Of a stretch of DNA of 64,000 nucleotides, positions 11,601 to 24,155 are shown piece by piece (positions within the stretch are counted from its first letter, which is position 1; each line of letters opens with the position of its first letter). The position numbers and the translations under genes were made by a program. The notes below the pieces were generated by a model. It made no database searches. It was not told where the DNA came from and was given only the letters and a program-made list of their open reading frames with translations. This stretch comes from Atrichornis clamosus (Eukaryota; Chordata; Aves; Passeriformes; Menuridae), in NCBI GenBank assembly GCA_013400975.1, contig WBMZ01003358.1, forward strand, positions 1 to 64,000. The letters are read 5' to 3'.

Positions 11601-14600
11601 AAAAGGGAAGTAATAACAAAGGGAGAAATTTATTTCTTTTGTTATTCTCCTTCTTTGACAGTATCATAATACAGGGAATTCATGGTTGAGCTCTCCATCC
11701 TCCAGCAGAAAGAATTTCCTTTGTGCTTCCAGTCCTTTTACCTGAAAATGTTGAGCATTCAGCATCTTCTACAAGTTTCAAGACAAACTGCTGCATGGCC
11801 AGTTGTTTTCAAAAAGCTGACATCTTGTTCTTCTGTCTAGAAATAGAGTTAGGAGTTGTACACATCTTAACCAATGAGCTTGACATCTCGTCCCTGTCTT
11901 GGAACTTAATACTCCCCAGTTGCTGCTGTCCTGAATGATCAAACCAAATGTTTAACACTTCCCTCATTATGTTCATTTTCAGTGGAAAGACTTGTAATTA
12001 AAGGTCAGTGTTTGCCAAAGAGACCACAAAGTCACCAGTTATTTCTAATCGTGAAATCACAGACTAACCGTGGAATCTTGCCTTTTCTGGCTAGTGAGGA
12101 TGCCAGTGTCAATGTGGCAGATACCACAGTGGTATCAGGCAGAGAAAACTTCTGAATTGTGAAAGGAGGTGCCTTGGAGACCACTGAGACTTAGAAATAG
12201 GTGTCCATTAATTAATCACTGAAATTTGAACATTACAGTAATTTGCTTTTCCACAGAGAACTTGTGAAGACTTATAACAGACTAACCAGATCCCATGTCC
12301 AGCTGAGATAGAAATTCCCTCCGTTCTGCTTCAGTGAGTGTAGCAATAAAGATTTATACCATCTGAGCATCAGAGTTCATGTTGCTGCTTGTAACCATGG
12401 TGAGGAAGGTTGAAACCATGTATTCCAGTGATCTGAGTAACATAGTATGCTGGAGTTTAATTATTTTCTTTTTCTAGCTCCTTGCTTTCTCTTTGTGTTG
12501 TTAATGTCGTAAACAACAGCAAGAATAATTTGAAAAAGATACAGAAATTCAGATACTGTGTTTTATAAGTAGCTTTTACATACTTGCTGAAATAGGGACA
12601 CGGCAAGTTGGTATGTATATTTGTCTTCAAATATATTGTTAAATTTGTAAATATTACCTACTCTTCTAGTCAACAGATCAAAATCTTAGATTCTTTTTCC
12701 AGTGTGAGTGTGATTCATTCCTAATGTTTCTGGTGATCCAACCTCTCTTCTATCTTGTCTTCTCCAGATGTAAATTGCAAAATATATGCAGCCTCTAATT
12801 CTTAGATCTGTTTTGGTACCTAGGTAAAGTTCACTGCATATTTTAAGTAGTTCTTACGAAGCACGCAAGGCAGGCACATTGTTTTTGCATCAATGGAGAA
12901 TAATGCTTGGATTAAAGTTATGGCATCTTTCTTTGTTATCCATTTTCTGGAAACACTGAGAACAGTCAAACAAGCAGTTAACTCTGAAGTATCTGAGTCC
13001 TGGTTATATTCTCGTAGAACAGTGTGAATCATTTTGTTTTTCAATTAGGGTGCTAAATCATGGGCAAAGTTTTGGATCTACCTTAGGGGGGGAAAGTGCG
13101 GAAAATGGGGTGAAGTTAAATATTTTATTAGATCCATTTAACATAAAGCTTATTTAATTTTCAGCAGTGGTGGAAAGCAAGCAGAGTGAAACAGAGTTTG
13201 CTTGCGTATAGGTGTGTGCAAATGTGTTTGTCCATTTTATCACAACAGAATTAATTTCTTCTTTGTCAGGGACAGCGAGGAGAAGAGGCATCTTTACAAC
13301 TTTTCTGCTTGCATTTAGCTGAGATTTATTTTAAGCATGTCTTTTAACTTTGGGTTTTAATCCTAGTAATCAATTGAAATAATATCTTTAAGAAGTTGCC
13401 AGCCAAAAATAACAGCTGAATTGCCGCCACCACATCCCCTTATCATCCAGCTCTCCCAAATATTTCCCTTCCTCTCTTTCTCCTCTTATCCAGCCATGTC
13501 ATCCAACAGAACCAGAGGCTGCTATCTGAAAGTATACAGGAAGGCAGCTGGGGAGAGAGGAGATTATAGCTTGGAGAGGACAGAGATGTTTTCTCTTGTT
13601 CCTTATATACTTTCTAAGCATCCTGTATGACTTACAGGGAAAAGACACCACATCTGCCAACCAGTTTAGTGTCTTTTAAAGTTATATCCTTTTCCTAATC
13701 TGGTGTTTGGAACACTGGAATGCCAGTTGACAGTCCTGAAGTGTAATTTGAAAAGAACATTTGAAATGGTTTCTTTGAAAACTTCACAATTACATGTCTT
13801 GAATTTTCTAGAAATAAATAAATTGTCTCCTTTTCCTTACTCTGAAACTGTTTACAGGACCAACCTGACTTGTACTGCTATCTCCATCCAATCCCAGAAG
13901 TGCCTTTTTTTAACAAACTGAATGTCTGCAGCCTGCTCTAATGCTTTGTCAGATCCCAAATATTGTCTGCCACCTGCCAGCCACTGACATACATCTTGAT
14001 AAATGGTGTTTTTCATTTCATGTGAACTGGATTGTACTTGTTTACACCCAGCAGTATAGAACAGCTCCTATTGTCCATTGTTCCCTTATGTACTCTCAAA
14101 AAACCTGTTTGTTTCTGGCAGCCTTCTCTTCAAGGAATGTGATACAGAGCACAGATAAAAGTGCAAGCATCTGTTCAGATGATTGGCATTATCCTGAAAA
14201 CAGTGTAGAAATTGTCTTCTTGTCTGCTGGGAAGTCAGGCAGGCAGAGCCAAACGAAATTAACAGTAGCATCAATTTGTAGTGGGTATGATAAAGCATAT
14301 ACTTTGATTCCAGGAGACTGTGCAAAACTTGTTGCTTATTTTCAATGTTTCCTCTACATAGCTGGCATGCACATTCTGATTCCTTCAGCAGGAGCTGACA
14401 CTTACATACGTGCTAAGCTCCAGCATACTTTTTAGGAAAGTAGTATGAGTAAAGACCAAAAAAAAAACCCCAGAGTCTTTCAAATACTAGTTTGTTCTTG
14501 TGAGGTTTAGGGAATTTGCGAGCCTAGAAGAGGATACTTGTTAGATTTCAAGTGTGAATGCTTTATTAGAGTCCTGATTGATAGAGGAAAAATCTCCCCA

Positions 14601-16819
14601 GTCATCAGCACTATTTCAGGCAACACTAAGAAAATTCCTGATATTTTCCAGTTCAAGCTTTGACCTGACCTGACTTGCTTAACTTTAAAATCTGACAAGC
14701 ATGGTCTGGAATTACTTTTCCTGTATCTAAGAGTTGAATGCATAGTTAAATGCTTTAAGCCTCTACTATCAATGTTGCCCCTCTGTACAAAGATAAATTG
14801 TTCTATTTGGCTTTTGCATAGCTGATATTGCCTTGGCATCCCCAAAAAATATTTCTGTAGGGAAAATTCCTGAAAACTGACACCTTGTGCCATTTTTGTA
14901 TTTCTCTCTAAAATGTATTTTTAATAAGGACCTAAGAAACTACACTGGTGTTTGCTGAAAGGCACCACTGGGTTTCTGCAAATATATTTTTTGTCTCATA
15001 ATTCCTGATTTGCTGGCTAGATTCAACAGCATAACCATCTTGAAAGAGACCAGCTGTTACTGTTCCTTTTCCATTCTATCTTCCTCCAGTGTTTTATTTT
15101 CAGTTTTTATTGTGCAAAGTGCAAGAAATCCTTTTAGTTGCTTTCAGCAAATATAAGTGTCAAAGTACCTAAATATCTGAAAGCCAAAATAGCCATGGAG
15201 TGTCTTCTGCAAGACCCCAGTGCACAGCACTTTCATAAAACAATCAAAATAAGATACTGGTATGCAAACCAGGGAAAGACTCACTCCCATCACTGATGTT
15301 TCTCTGGGCTGCACAGGGATATCAGGTTGATACTTTGATAGATTGCAATCTGTTTTCAGCAGCTGACCCAGACATAACATCATCATTTCCTGATTATATT
15401 GATATGTGTTTCTATTATTTGCTTATTTTGCGCCTTGAGAAACAATTCCTTTTTGTTGTTAAACTGTAAACAGCATAGCAAAGCCTCATATTAAATCATA
15501 ATTATTTACCATGCTGTTCACGCACCTTTGTCCCTGGGGAATGTGGTGACGTGAATTTACAGGAAGATCAGGGTATTTCTCACCAACAGTTTCCTGTTAT
15601 TGATATGCTTTTGTTTAGTTGTGATCTTTTTTTTACTCTTTCAGGTTCTCAAGGGAAAAATAAACAGGCACATGACATTAATCATAGTCCTTGGGTATCT
15701 TATTGGAAGCCTCAAAAATTCTTTTGATGTGGATTTGTGAACTAGGTTTGGATCTTTTGAAAACACCAACGACAGGTTATTGTTTGCTAGTACTTGCTCT
15801 CCTATTCTGATAAATGATTCCAATAATTCTTATAAATTCTTTTGTGATGGTGTTCCTTTTTAGATGCCAGAAGGGTTCAAAAGTTTATGAAGACAGCCTT
15901 GAACTGTTTGCATCTGTGTGTGTAGATTTGCATAATTGGGCTAAGTTTTCATTTGAGAGAAAATATGGATCACGTAAGATATACATAGGTAATTCAAGAA
16001 TTCAGAGTCCTTTCAGCAAATACTATCAAACATGGCCAAAAATGTTTTCTTTACAATAGTTTGGCATGTTGTTTTCTTTAAGAATATATAAAGCCTGTAT
16101 CCTTTCTGCAAAAAAACTAGTATATAAATTGTATTTACCAGTGTGTCAAGAGTCACCAGGGGTAGTCAAGATAATACCCCGGGGTTGTTATTTAACACAT
16201 CTAACATGTAGGTCTTACATCTTTTTCAGTGATTTTGGCTATCCTACTTTTATGTCTGTCTCTGTGAATATGTGGAACCCTCCTAGCCAATAATCTTTGC
16301 AAAATATCTTGATTTTGCAATAAAGAGTTGCAGTAGAACAACCAAGAAATTTAATAACAAACCTAACTTTGGGAGGTTTAGATTCTTTTCTCTTCCAAAA
16401 CGTTGTAGAAATATTGTGGTTAAAGGGAAAATTATATTGTGTCCCAGAGAACCCACACCAGGAAGACCACCGAGAGATAGATCTGTTGGCTAAAACAAAC
16501 CATTAAAGTAACTCACAAGTAATGTAGTAGCTATTCAGATTCATTACCAAATTCTTACGGTTTAATATTTTTGTTTCATCATTGTTAAATAGCATCTTTC
16601 TTAGAAACTGTGCTGTAAGATTTAGAGCAAAATCTCAGACTGAAACCTACATGTCCATAAACAATTAGTGGCTACATAGTTATTGTATTTGGTACTTAGT
16701 AACTTTGGTACTGCTTTGAGTGTGTGACACCACTGTTTTCCTTAATTTATGCTGCTAGTATTAAGTACTAAGAATAAGTTCACAAAAGTTGTATGTGATA
16801 AAATATTCATTAAAATTGT
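8601..16819. other. Intergenic DNA, no gene seen
   Basis: Open frames here (for example 164 codons at 13941-14435 plus, and 128 codons at 14507-14893 minus) resemble no family, have no flanking splice signals that would join them and lack coding composition. A perfect palindrome at 11144-11159 is listed separately. Confidence 0.5.
11144..11159. repeat. Perfect 16-bp palindrome
   Basis: TCTTGATCGATCAAGA equals its own reverse complement. Symmetry stops at both flanks. It contains two overlapping GATC units. By chance about one such 16-mer is expected in 64 kb, so this alone is weak evidence of function. Confidence 0.9.
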
Positions 16820-17105
16820 AGAATCATGGAATGACTTCAGTTGGAAGAAACCTTAAAGTTCATTCAGTTCCAACTCCGCTGCCATGGGCAGGGACATTTT
16901 CCACAGGGTCAGGTTGCTCAACCTGGCCTGGAACACCATCAGGGATGGGGCATCCACAACTTCTCAGGGCAATCTGTCTCAGTGACTAACCACCTTCGCA
17001 GTAGATAATTTCTTCCTAATATCTAATCTAAATCTTCTTTCAGTTTGAATCCATTCCCCCTTGTCCTGTCACTACCTGTTCTTGTAAATAGTCTCTCTCC
17101 ATGTT
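16820..17105 (-). mobile_element. CR1 LINE 3' fragment, antisense
   Basis: It starts with the antisense 3' tail GAATCATGGAATGACTTCAG and continues through GCCATGGGCAGGGACA, AGGTTGCTCAACCTGGCCTGGAACACC (split here by small changes), GGGGCATCCACAACTTCTC and CCTTGTCCTGTCACTACC to AGTCTCTCTCC, where similarity fades. This is one of the better-preserved CR1 copies in the window. Confidence 0.93.
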
Positions 17106-18969
17106 GTATAACACTCATACAGAGGTTTTTAACTACCCTCTCTTCTTGGAGTATTTAACTTCTGGATAAGATGTAGATGGTATATGATTTCGTAAAATAC
17201 TCAATTGTTCCTTTTCTAGCAGGCTGTGTAATCTAAACAACTCTGTAAACATTTTCTCAATCCTGCTTCTGCTGGATTTCTGTGAATTTGTCCTCATCTG
17301 TAAGCTCTGACAAATGAGATCTGGCTGTATTTCAGATAAGGAAATTCTAAGGAACCTCAGGTTATTAGGTTATTCTAGTTGTGACATTTCATCCTCTGGA
17401 CTTCCAAATCTTGAAAGCAATTTGCCAGTTCCATTACTGAATCAGACATATTTCCTTCCAACACTATCAGTTTAAGAAATCACAAACTAGGCAAAGTATC
17501 TTTCTCTTTGTGGGGCAAAAAAAATTACAAACTCCACAGATGTTTTATTAAGCAAGCTAACAAAGCCTTCTGTCTGATTTTGTTCATTAAACATATTCAT
17601 CTCTCAAACCATAAAAGTATGCAGTCCCCCCAAGACAAGTTCTTTACATTCCAAATGAAGCTCAGCACTAACAGAGGAAGTTCCCAGCACAACAGCAAGC
17701 TCATCTCCCACTCTCTGATACCACCCTTCAAGACTTTGGGTGCTGTGTTCTCTCCCAGCACATAGTACTCTAGAATGCGTAATTTCAAGTCCTAAAGTCC
17801 CTTCACTTTTTTCCCAACACATTGCCTTTTTAGCATCACCTGTTGGGATGTCAGCTCCAAGTTGTGCACCCAGGCACTGTTCCCTGGAGATGCTTGAACA
17901 GTTGTGTGGCCTGAATGAAACCCTGGCTTAGTAGTTCACTCATACAGCTGATGTATTCTTTCACTTACTGCCAGAGCCAGCTGACCTGGTGAAGATGAAC
18001 TCAGATAAAATGTTTTAGAAATTTAGGAAATGCCTAATACCCCACTCATATCCATAGCTACACTCTGAATGCACAGAGTTTTAACACAGTTCTTCCTTCC
18101 CTGGTAAGGGTTTGAGATATGGATCTGTATCTTCTAATTAAATACCAGACAGATTAGAAGGAAGTGAATTACATTTTATCCAAAATGTTTCAGGCTTTTT
18201 ACTCCTAATGGTTTGGTGTTTGGACTTGATTCTCAGCAGAGAGGAAGAGAAAGGGTCTGTCGTTTCTCTGAGTCATTAAATATTTTCTTGTTGTTTTTCT
18301 CTGTAGGTCTTGCTCTCTGGTAACTACTTCAAGAGCCATTTCCACCAAGATGATGAGACCATCCTGTACATTGTTTTATTCATCTGAAATCAGAGTTAGT
18401 GATTTTGATACCTTTAGCATCTTTCTCCAGATTTTTTAGTTATTATTCTTCCATGCCACAGGAAAAAGTTATTTCTATCATTGTTAAATGCCTTTGAAAA
18501 ATAGAGATGTCAATCATGATCATTACAGAATTATGGCACCAAATCAGAATGCCTTCCCTCTGTATGGATTCTTTGGCCACTTTGATTTGTTTTATGTTTG
18601 ACTAACTGATTGCTTTCGTATCTTTCACACTTAGGAATGTGAAAAAGCTAGGTGTTTGAAGATGAATATTTGGTAGAAAAACTTGTTAACAAACCCTGCC
18701 CTGTTTCCAGAACACCCAAATTCTGTAAATCTAAACTTTCTTAAAAGTTCATAAGCCTCTTCTTTCTCCAAAGCTCAATGTCTTATTGGAAAATATTGTT
18801 TTCCCACAGGACATGCACTTATCTATTCAATCAGCAGGTATTTTACATATTACTCTTCTTCCCCAGTGACGATTCTATTTTGTTCTTATTACTTCCTACT
18901 GGTCAAATAACAATAAAAAAGGTCTTCATTTCCTTGCCACTGCATTTTACATTTGCATATTTAACTAGT
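17106..18969. other. Intergenic DNA, no gene seen
   Basis: No gene or clear repeat was recognised. Overlapping short frames on both strands around 17508-17931 have no family resemblance. Confidence 0.5.
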
Positions 18970-19020
18970 GAAGCTGTTGAACGAGATAATTGTTGTAGGA
19001 TCCTTCCAACGGAAACGATC
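18970..19020 (+). mobile_element. CR1 3' terminus preceding a microsatellite
   Basis: The segment GAGATAATTGTTGTAGGATC then CTTCCAACGGAAACGATC matches the last part of a sense CR1 (GATGATTGTTGTAGGTCC-CTTCCAACTGAAA in family form). The normal short terminal repeat has been replaced by the TATCC array that starts at 19021. Confidence 0.75.
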
Positions 19021-19176
19021 TATCCTATCCTATCCTATCCTATCCTATCCTATCCTATCCTATCCTATCCTATCCTATCCTATCCTATCCTATCCTATCC
19101 TATCCTATCCTATCTTATCCTATCCTATCCTGTTCCATTCCATTCCATTCCGTTCCATTCCATTCCGTACCATTCT
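19021..19176 (+). repeat. (TATCC)n then (ATTCC)n pentanucleotide microsatellite
   Basis: Twenty-two consecutive pentamers fill 19021-19130. All are TATCC except one TATCT at 19111-19115. A degenerate ATTCC-type run follows to about 19176, with CGTTCC and CGTACC interruptions. Because five is not a multiple of three, all plus frames read through as Tyr-Pro-Ile-Leu-Ser periodic peptides; these are not genes. Confidence 0.98.
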
Positions 19177-19379
19177 AACTTCCACTCACCAACTGCAGGG
19201 TAATGTACTTCCTTGGTGAGTTCGGGTACTATGTTATCCTCTGCTTCACTATATCTAATCTGTTCATAGCTATACATCCTATTTTAACACAGAGTCCAGA
19301 AGAATGCTGTGGTATTTATATCAGCTGAAAGAGTGGAGTAGTATTCATCTCACTTAACTCACACAACTGCAGTACAGAA

Positions 19380-19435
19380 AACTACTGCTTATGTGTGGGC
19401 CCCTTCCAACTCAGAATATTCTGTGATTCTGCAAT
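19380..19435 (+). mobile_element. CR1 3' tail fragment, sense
   Basis: The block GGGCCCCTTCCAACTCAGAA followed by TATTCTGTGATTCTG is the terminal part of a CR1 with its octamer tail. Little of the element is preserved upstream. It lies about 200 bases after the other CR1 end at 19020. Confidence 0.8.
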
Positions 19436-19847
19436 CTGTTCTCCCTAGTTCCCCTATATCATTTACAGAGAAAAATATGTTCTTTGAGTGAATTCCTCTC
19501 ACTCTCTAGAGAACACCACTTACAGGTCAGATGAGTGTGCACAGTTGTGAATTACCTAGGTTTACAACTGTTGAGGTTTAGCAGGAAAACAGGTTACTCT
19601 ACAGATGTATGCACACTTTAAACACAGAATTGTGTAGGTGGTAATTAAGACAGGACACTGGAGGGCTTGAGTGCAACCTGTCCCTCCAGGCAAGGCTGAC
19701 CATCACTGCATCAGATCAGTCACAGCACAATGTAGCCCTCTGTCACCTTGGCACCAGCTCACACTAACTGGCCACACTGTTAGTCTCCCTTAGTCCAGAC
19801 TCCTGGTCTTTGCAGTGTGTCTTCTTTTGGTGTGGTAAATCCAGCTC

Positions 19848-19903
19848 AGAATCCTTGTACTTTATGTGCATTCCCAGAACCCTTGTACTTCATGTGCATT
19901 CCC
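19848..19903 (+). repeat. Two-copy 28-bp tandem duplication
   Basis: Bases 19848-19875 and 19876-19903 are adjacent copies of a 28-mer sharing CCTTGTACTT and ATGTGCATTCCC-type blocks. They differ at two positions, both T in the first copy and C in the second. Confidence 0.9.
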
Positions 19904-22049
19904 TTCTCGCCTTGACAGTTTTTTTATCTTTTTGGGGAGATTGACATTGTTCATTGTCTAAGTGAGATTTAGCCACGAACTCAAGCACAGAGAACCACCC
20001 AGAACACAGTGGGCACACAGAGGGTCACCAGATTGTGCAGGGAGTGCTCTGAGGCTCAGCCGCAGTTACAAGGAGCAGCAGATACACTCTGCCTTTGAGA
20101 GCCAGGATGCAAACACAGGTCAGCCTTATGTGGGCCTATACACTGTCCTAGATTCCAGTTTTGCAATTAAAACATATATTTTTTGCTTGAGAGGTCAATT
20201 ACACAGGTGAGATTTTAGATATGCAAATACCTGTGGGTGAATAGTGCACCTCTTTTATCTACTGTTTTGTTTGCAAACAGAGCAACATCCCTTAGTATGA
20301 AAATCTTAATGATCTGAAGGTAAATTTAGGCTTGAGTTAGACCTGAGAGCCAAGTGTAAATACCAGAGTTACCATCTTGCTGGCCAAGACATTCAAAGAT
20401 TTTGTCAAATATCACCTTGGAGGCAGCCTGGTCTCCTTGAGACACTCCTCAACCCTAAAAAAGGAAAGAGAAACTCCACTGACAGAATCACAGATCCCTA
20501 AGAAAGGTCTCCAAGAGACGTGGTTGTCTTGAGTGTTCAAATGGAATTTTCAAACAGTTTTAAGCTACCCTTTAGCTAAGAAAAGGTAACACAGTCGTAG
20601 GAGAGTCGAGGTCCTGAAGACGTTTCAGATGTGATGATATCCCCTGGTGACGTACTTAGGTAATGAGAGCTGAGTCACAGCAATCAGGAGACTGACACAG
20701 AATTGGGAGTGTTTGAGTGCAGACAGCCCCTGCATTTATTCCAGAGGTGATTACAGAGCCCTACACCTGTGGGATGCTCTCACTCATATCTCATGTAGGG
20801 AAATTTCCTAGTGTTTTTAAAGCTGCATGATTGAGTAGAGCTTACAATATTACTTGTATTCTTAAATTTAAATACACCAGTCAGAAAGCTGATCCCACGG
20901 GAGAACTGAGCTCACAGCCACTGAGGTCTACCACAGAGAGTACATTTTTAAAACATAAAACACCACTATCTTTCCTCTTGCAAAATATTTATTCTTTCTT
21001 TTCCTAAGCTATGTTTTTCTCTGGCATTTTTCAGATATTGGTGCCAATGTCATTTTACAATGGTTTTTGGCTCAGGGTACAACTTATTAAACTCTTCCTC
21101 TCCACACAAAACAAACATATGAAAAGAGAAACAGAAAATCTTTTATCTGTTGTCTGTTTTTTCCTTCAGAATTAAATAGTTATCCATTGTTATGATAAAC
21201 AAAAATCACTCATTAATGTCATCAAAAACATTCTGGGGCAAATGCAGAAAATATAGATGTCACTTAATTGTTCTTAGTTAAAAAAACCCCAACATAATAT
21301 ATTATTATAGCAATAGGCACTGGTTTTACTTAATAGAACTTCATTTTAAAAGACAAAGTCTATATTTGCACTTGTAGTGGATTATGGCATGATACTAAGA
21401 TGTATGTTTTTAATTATATTTTGTCTGGATTTCACATAAAATTTAGCAAACTACAAATTAAAACAAATGTTCAACAGTATCCAAACCTGCAATATTCCCA
21501 AAGCACTTTGCTACTGCTTGAAGGCAAAAAGCAACACAATAATTCTTCCAAATGTCCAGGTTGCATCATTTGTCAATTCTTTGTTTGATCTCACCTGCTT
21601 TCTTGCATTGCATTTTTAACTCCTCAGATTCCATCCAGTAAAATCCTATTTAAAGAGGAGATTTAAATTAGAATGAGACAAGCAACATATTTTCAGTCAA
21701 GGCGGTGGACTACAAGTACAATCCCAGTCAAGGTTACACAGGTATAGGAATTGTTTCTTTCTTAACAGCAAGAAGGGAGCATAGCACTTGGCTCTTTCCC
21801 TTGGAATCAGGGTTCTTTGGCATTATTATCTGAACAAATTGCGACTCCACAACAGGCTAGTGCATCATGGTAATATTGGCTGTAAGTCTGAAGAAAATTG
21901 CCAATAAAAGCCTTAGTGGCTATACTTCCAGAAAAAGCATCTCCTGTCAGCGGAGTTTATTCCGCTCTGAACTGGTTTAAGCAATGCCAACAAAAGTACT
22001 CTCTTGCTCAGGTAAAGAGATGTTGCCAGAAAGTCTCTTGCATGCAGAC
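19904..22049. other. Intergenic DNA, no gene seen
   Basis: AT-rich sequence without recognisable exons or repeats. Confidence 0.5.
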
Positions 22050-22425
22050 AGCCCAACAGTGTGGGTGCACCACGCGCTGCTGGTGCTGCACAGCTGCCAA
22101 GATGAGAGGCAAGCCCCAAGGGATACACATGGGCCAGACAGTTCCTCAGCAGCTGGTGCCTTCAGATTAGCAGCAAGGGGAACAGGCTTCAGGAGGACTT
22201 GTCAGCTAGCTGCCAGGCCACTTCCATGGGTCCTTGATCCCTTAATCCATACACACAAGAGTATTACTGGTCGTGTTCATGTTACCCCTCAGAGGTGGCA
22301 TCTCTGTCCCAGGAAGGACCACTACTACAGGTTCACATTGCCAGGTCTAGAGTGTAAGGTCCACACAGCCTGTGTGGTTCTACACAAAATTTTCAGGAGG
22401 GTTGTGAATGAGATGCAAGGGGGAA
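22050..22425 (+). pseudogene. Possible decayed PIF/Harbinger-type transposase fragment
   Basis: I see a reading frame whose translation has the spacing of the C-terminal half of a PIF/Harbinger (HARBI1-like) transposase. A segment ARPLPWVLDPLIHT resembles the family's AYPLLPWLMxP block. RWHLCPRKD resembles the RWRCLxxR block. KVHTACVVLHKIF resembles the KVxxxxxACCVLHNI block near the C terminus. The GD before the tryptophan block and the VE..FG motif, which carry catalytic acids, are not recognisable. Upstream similarity jumps to another frame (around GIHMGQTVPQQLVP), suggesting frameshifts. No terminal inverted repeats were found. The similarity is by eye and could be chance. If real, this is an old, non-functional copy. 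Confidence 0.4.
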
Positions 22426-24025
22426 GCCTGGACAACGTGTGGGAAGCATGTAGCACTCAGCAAAAATCATGCCTGGGAGGAGGGAGACATAGCCAGGGAG
22501 AGAACCAAAGCACTAGCAGAGAAGTCACACCGTGGAGAATGAAAGAAAAAAAGGAAATCACAGTGTAGAGAAGTAATGAGGCAGACAGAACCAGGGCACA
22601 ATCTGGTAGGCAAGATGAACCACTTCTTCACGGTAAGCATTACTGGGTGTAGATTTATGGTTTTCTCTGTCCTTTTGATTTATATGTTTTCTTGCATTTA
22701 TTTCTCCCCAGAAATTTGAGTGTATGTGTGAATTCAGTGGCAAGGCACCTTCTCCCAAACTCAGCAATGCTCTACAGGATTTGGAACTTATACTTCCATC
22801 TTGCAAGGCACAATGAAAGATATTTTCCCAAAATTATGCCTTGTTTTAACAAACCGGGTGGTAAATAAAAATCTCAAGCATAAAGAGATTTGCTGTACCA
22901 TTGGTAATGAGCATTTGAGTTTAAACAAGATTTTTGGCTTTTTTTGAAGTGTACTGTATTAGTAATGACTGTTTCTCGAATATAACTTTTGACTGAATCA
23001 TTTATTTCAAACAAGAAGACAGCACCCTGTGGCTGATGAAAACATTTGAAAGTGCTAAGTGTACAGATCAGAAAGAAAAATATTTACCTTTCATGAAGGC
23101 ATGATGGCAAGGAAAAAATTCTGAAGACATTTTCAGCTGCTGCTCGGAAACTTGACACTATGGCCAAGGGATTCATTCTTTCAGTCTTTACACCCTTTGT
23201 ACAAAATCGCACTTGCCATTCTGTAAGCACTTACTGGGGAAGTGCTGCAGAAGCAGACCCATTCATCCTCAAGGGGAAAATCCTAAGGCACAGGCTTAGG
23301 TTTTAGAGTGACAAATGATTTTCAATACCTCAAGGATTAGCAGGAGACCTGAGCCAGTTTCCAGCTATCCCCTGTCAGGTGGGTAAACCTGACTTTATTA
23401 CATTAGTACATTGGGTCTCACTTTCTTCCTTTTTAAACAGGAAAGGGAAATGTACTTTAGAGTTAAGGAGGCGATCGTTATTCAAGGAATAAATATGGCT
23501 ATGATTTTTATTTGCAAGTGTAGAACATGGTCATTGCACTATAGAGTTAAATGCTTCACAGCTCTCAACACTGGCTCAATATTTCTTCTATTTTTTTCTA
23601 TTTTCTTTATCACATGTTCCAGATCATGGAAGGAAACTTACCCTTCCAAGAAGAACTGGACAGAAATAATATAAAGAAATAACATTTTAAGTATAATTAA
23701 AGAACATTATTTACACCTGTGGTGTGGGAAAGGGAAGATATAACCAGTTTTAGAATGACTAATCATTTTGCCTTACAGAACTGGAGAATGAAACAAGATT
23801 TATCTGAGAAGTAACTTTTAATTGCAGCCTGGAAAAATATCTGTGGTGATAAAAATACATAGAAGAACTTTTATAATAAGAATTAGAAAAAAATGCAGTC
23901 AGGAAGAAACAAATTAGCATAATAGAGAGGCTGAATATACTTTAGCCAAACAAGAGTCAAGAAGAGAACACTAAATAGGAGCTCAAGCTGCTACTTTAAC
24001 AAAGACAGCATTGTTATATAGCATA
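22426..24025. other. Intergenic DNA, no gene seen
   Basis: No recognisable gene or repeat. Confidence 0.5.
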
Positions 24026-24155
24026 TCATGGAATCATAGAATGGTTTGACTTGGAAAGCAACCTAAGGATCATTTCTTTCAAAGCCCCATCTAACCTGAC
24101 CTTGAACACCTCCAGGGGATGGGGCATCCACAGCTTCTCTGGACAACCTGCATGT
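24026..24155 (-). mobile_element. CR1 LINE 3' fragment, antisense
   Basis: It begins with the antisense tail ATCATGGAATCATAGAATGG and continues through GACTTGGAAAGCAACCTAA, CCCATCTAACCTGACCTTGA, ACACCTCCAGGGGATGGGGC and ATCCACAGCTTCTCTGGACA. Only about 130 bases remain. Confidence 0.93.

Noticed and set aside
18778..19219. Open frames with a Tyr-Pro-Ile-Leu-Ser repeat
   Set aside because: They are the translation of the TATCC microsatellite in different frames, not genes.
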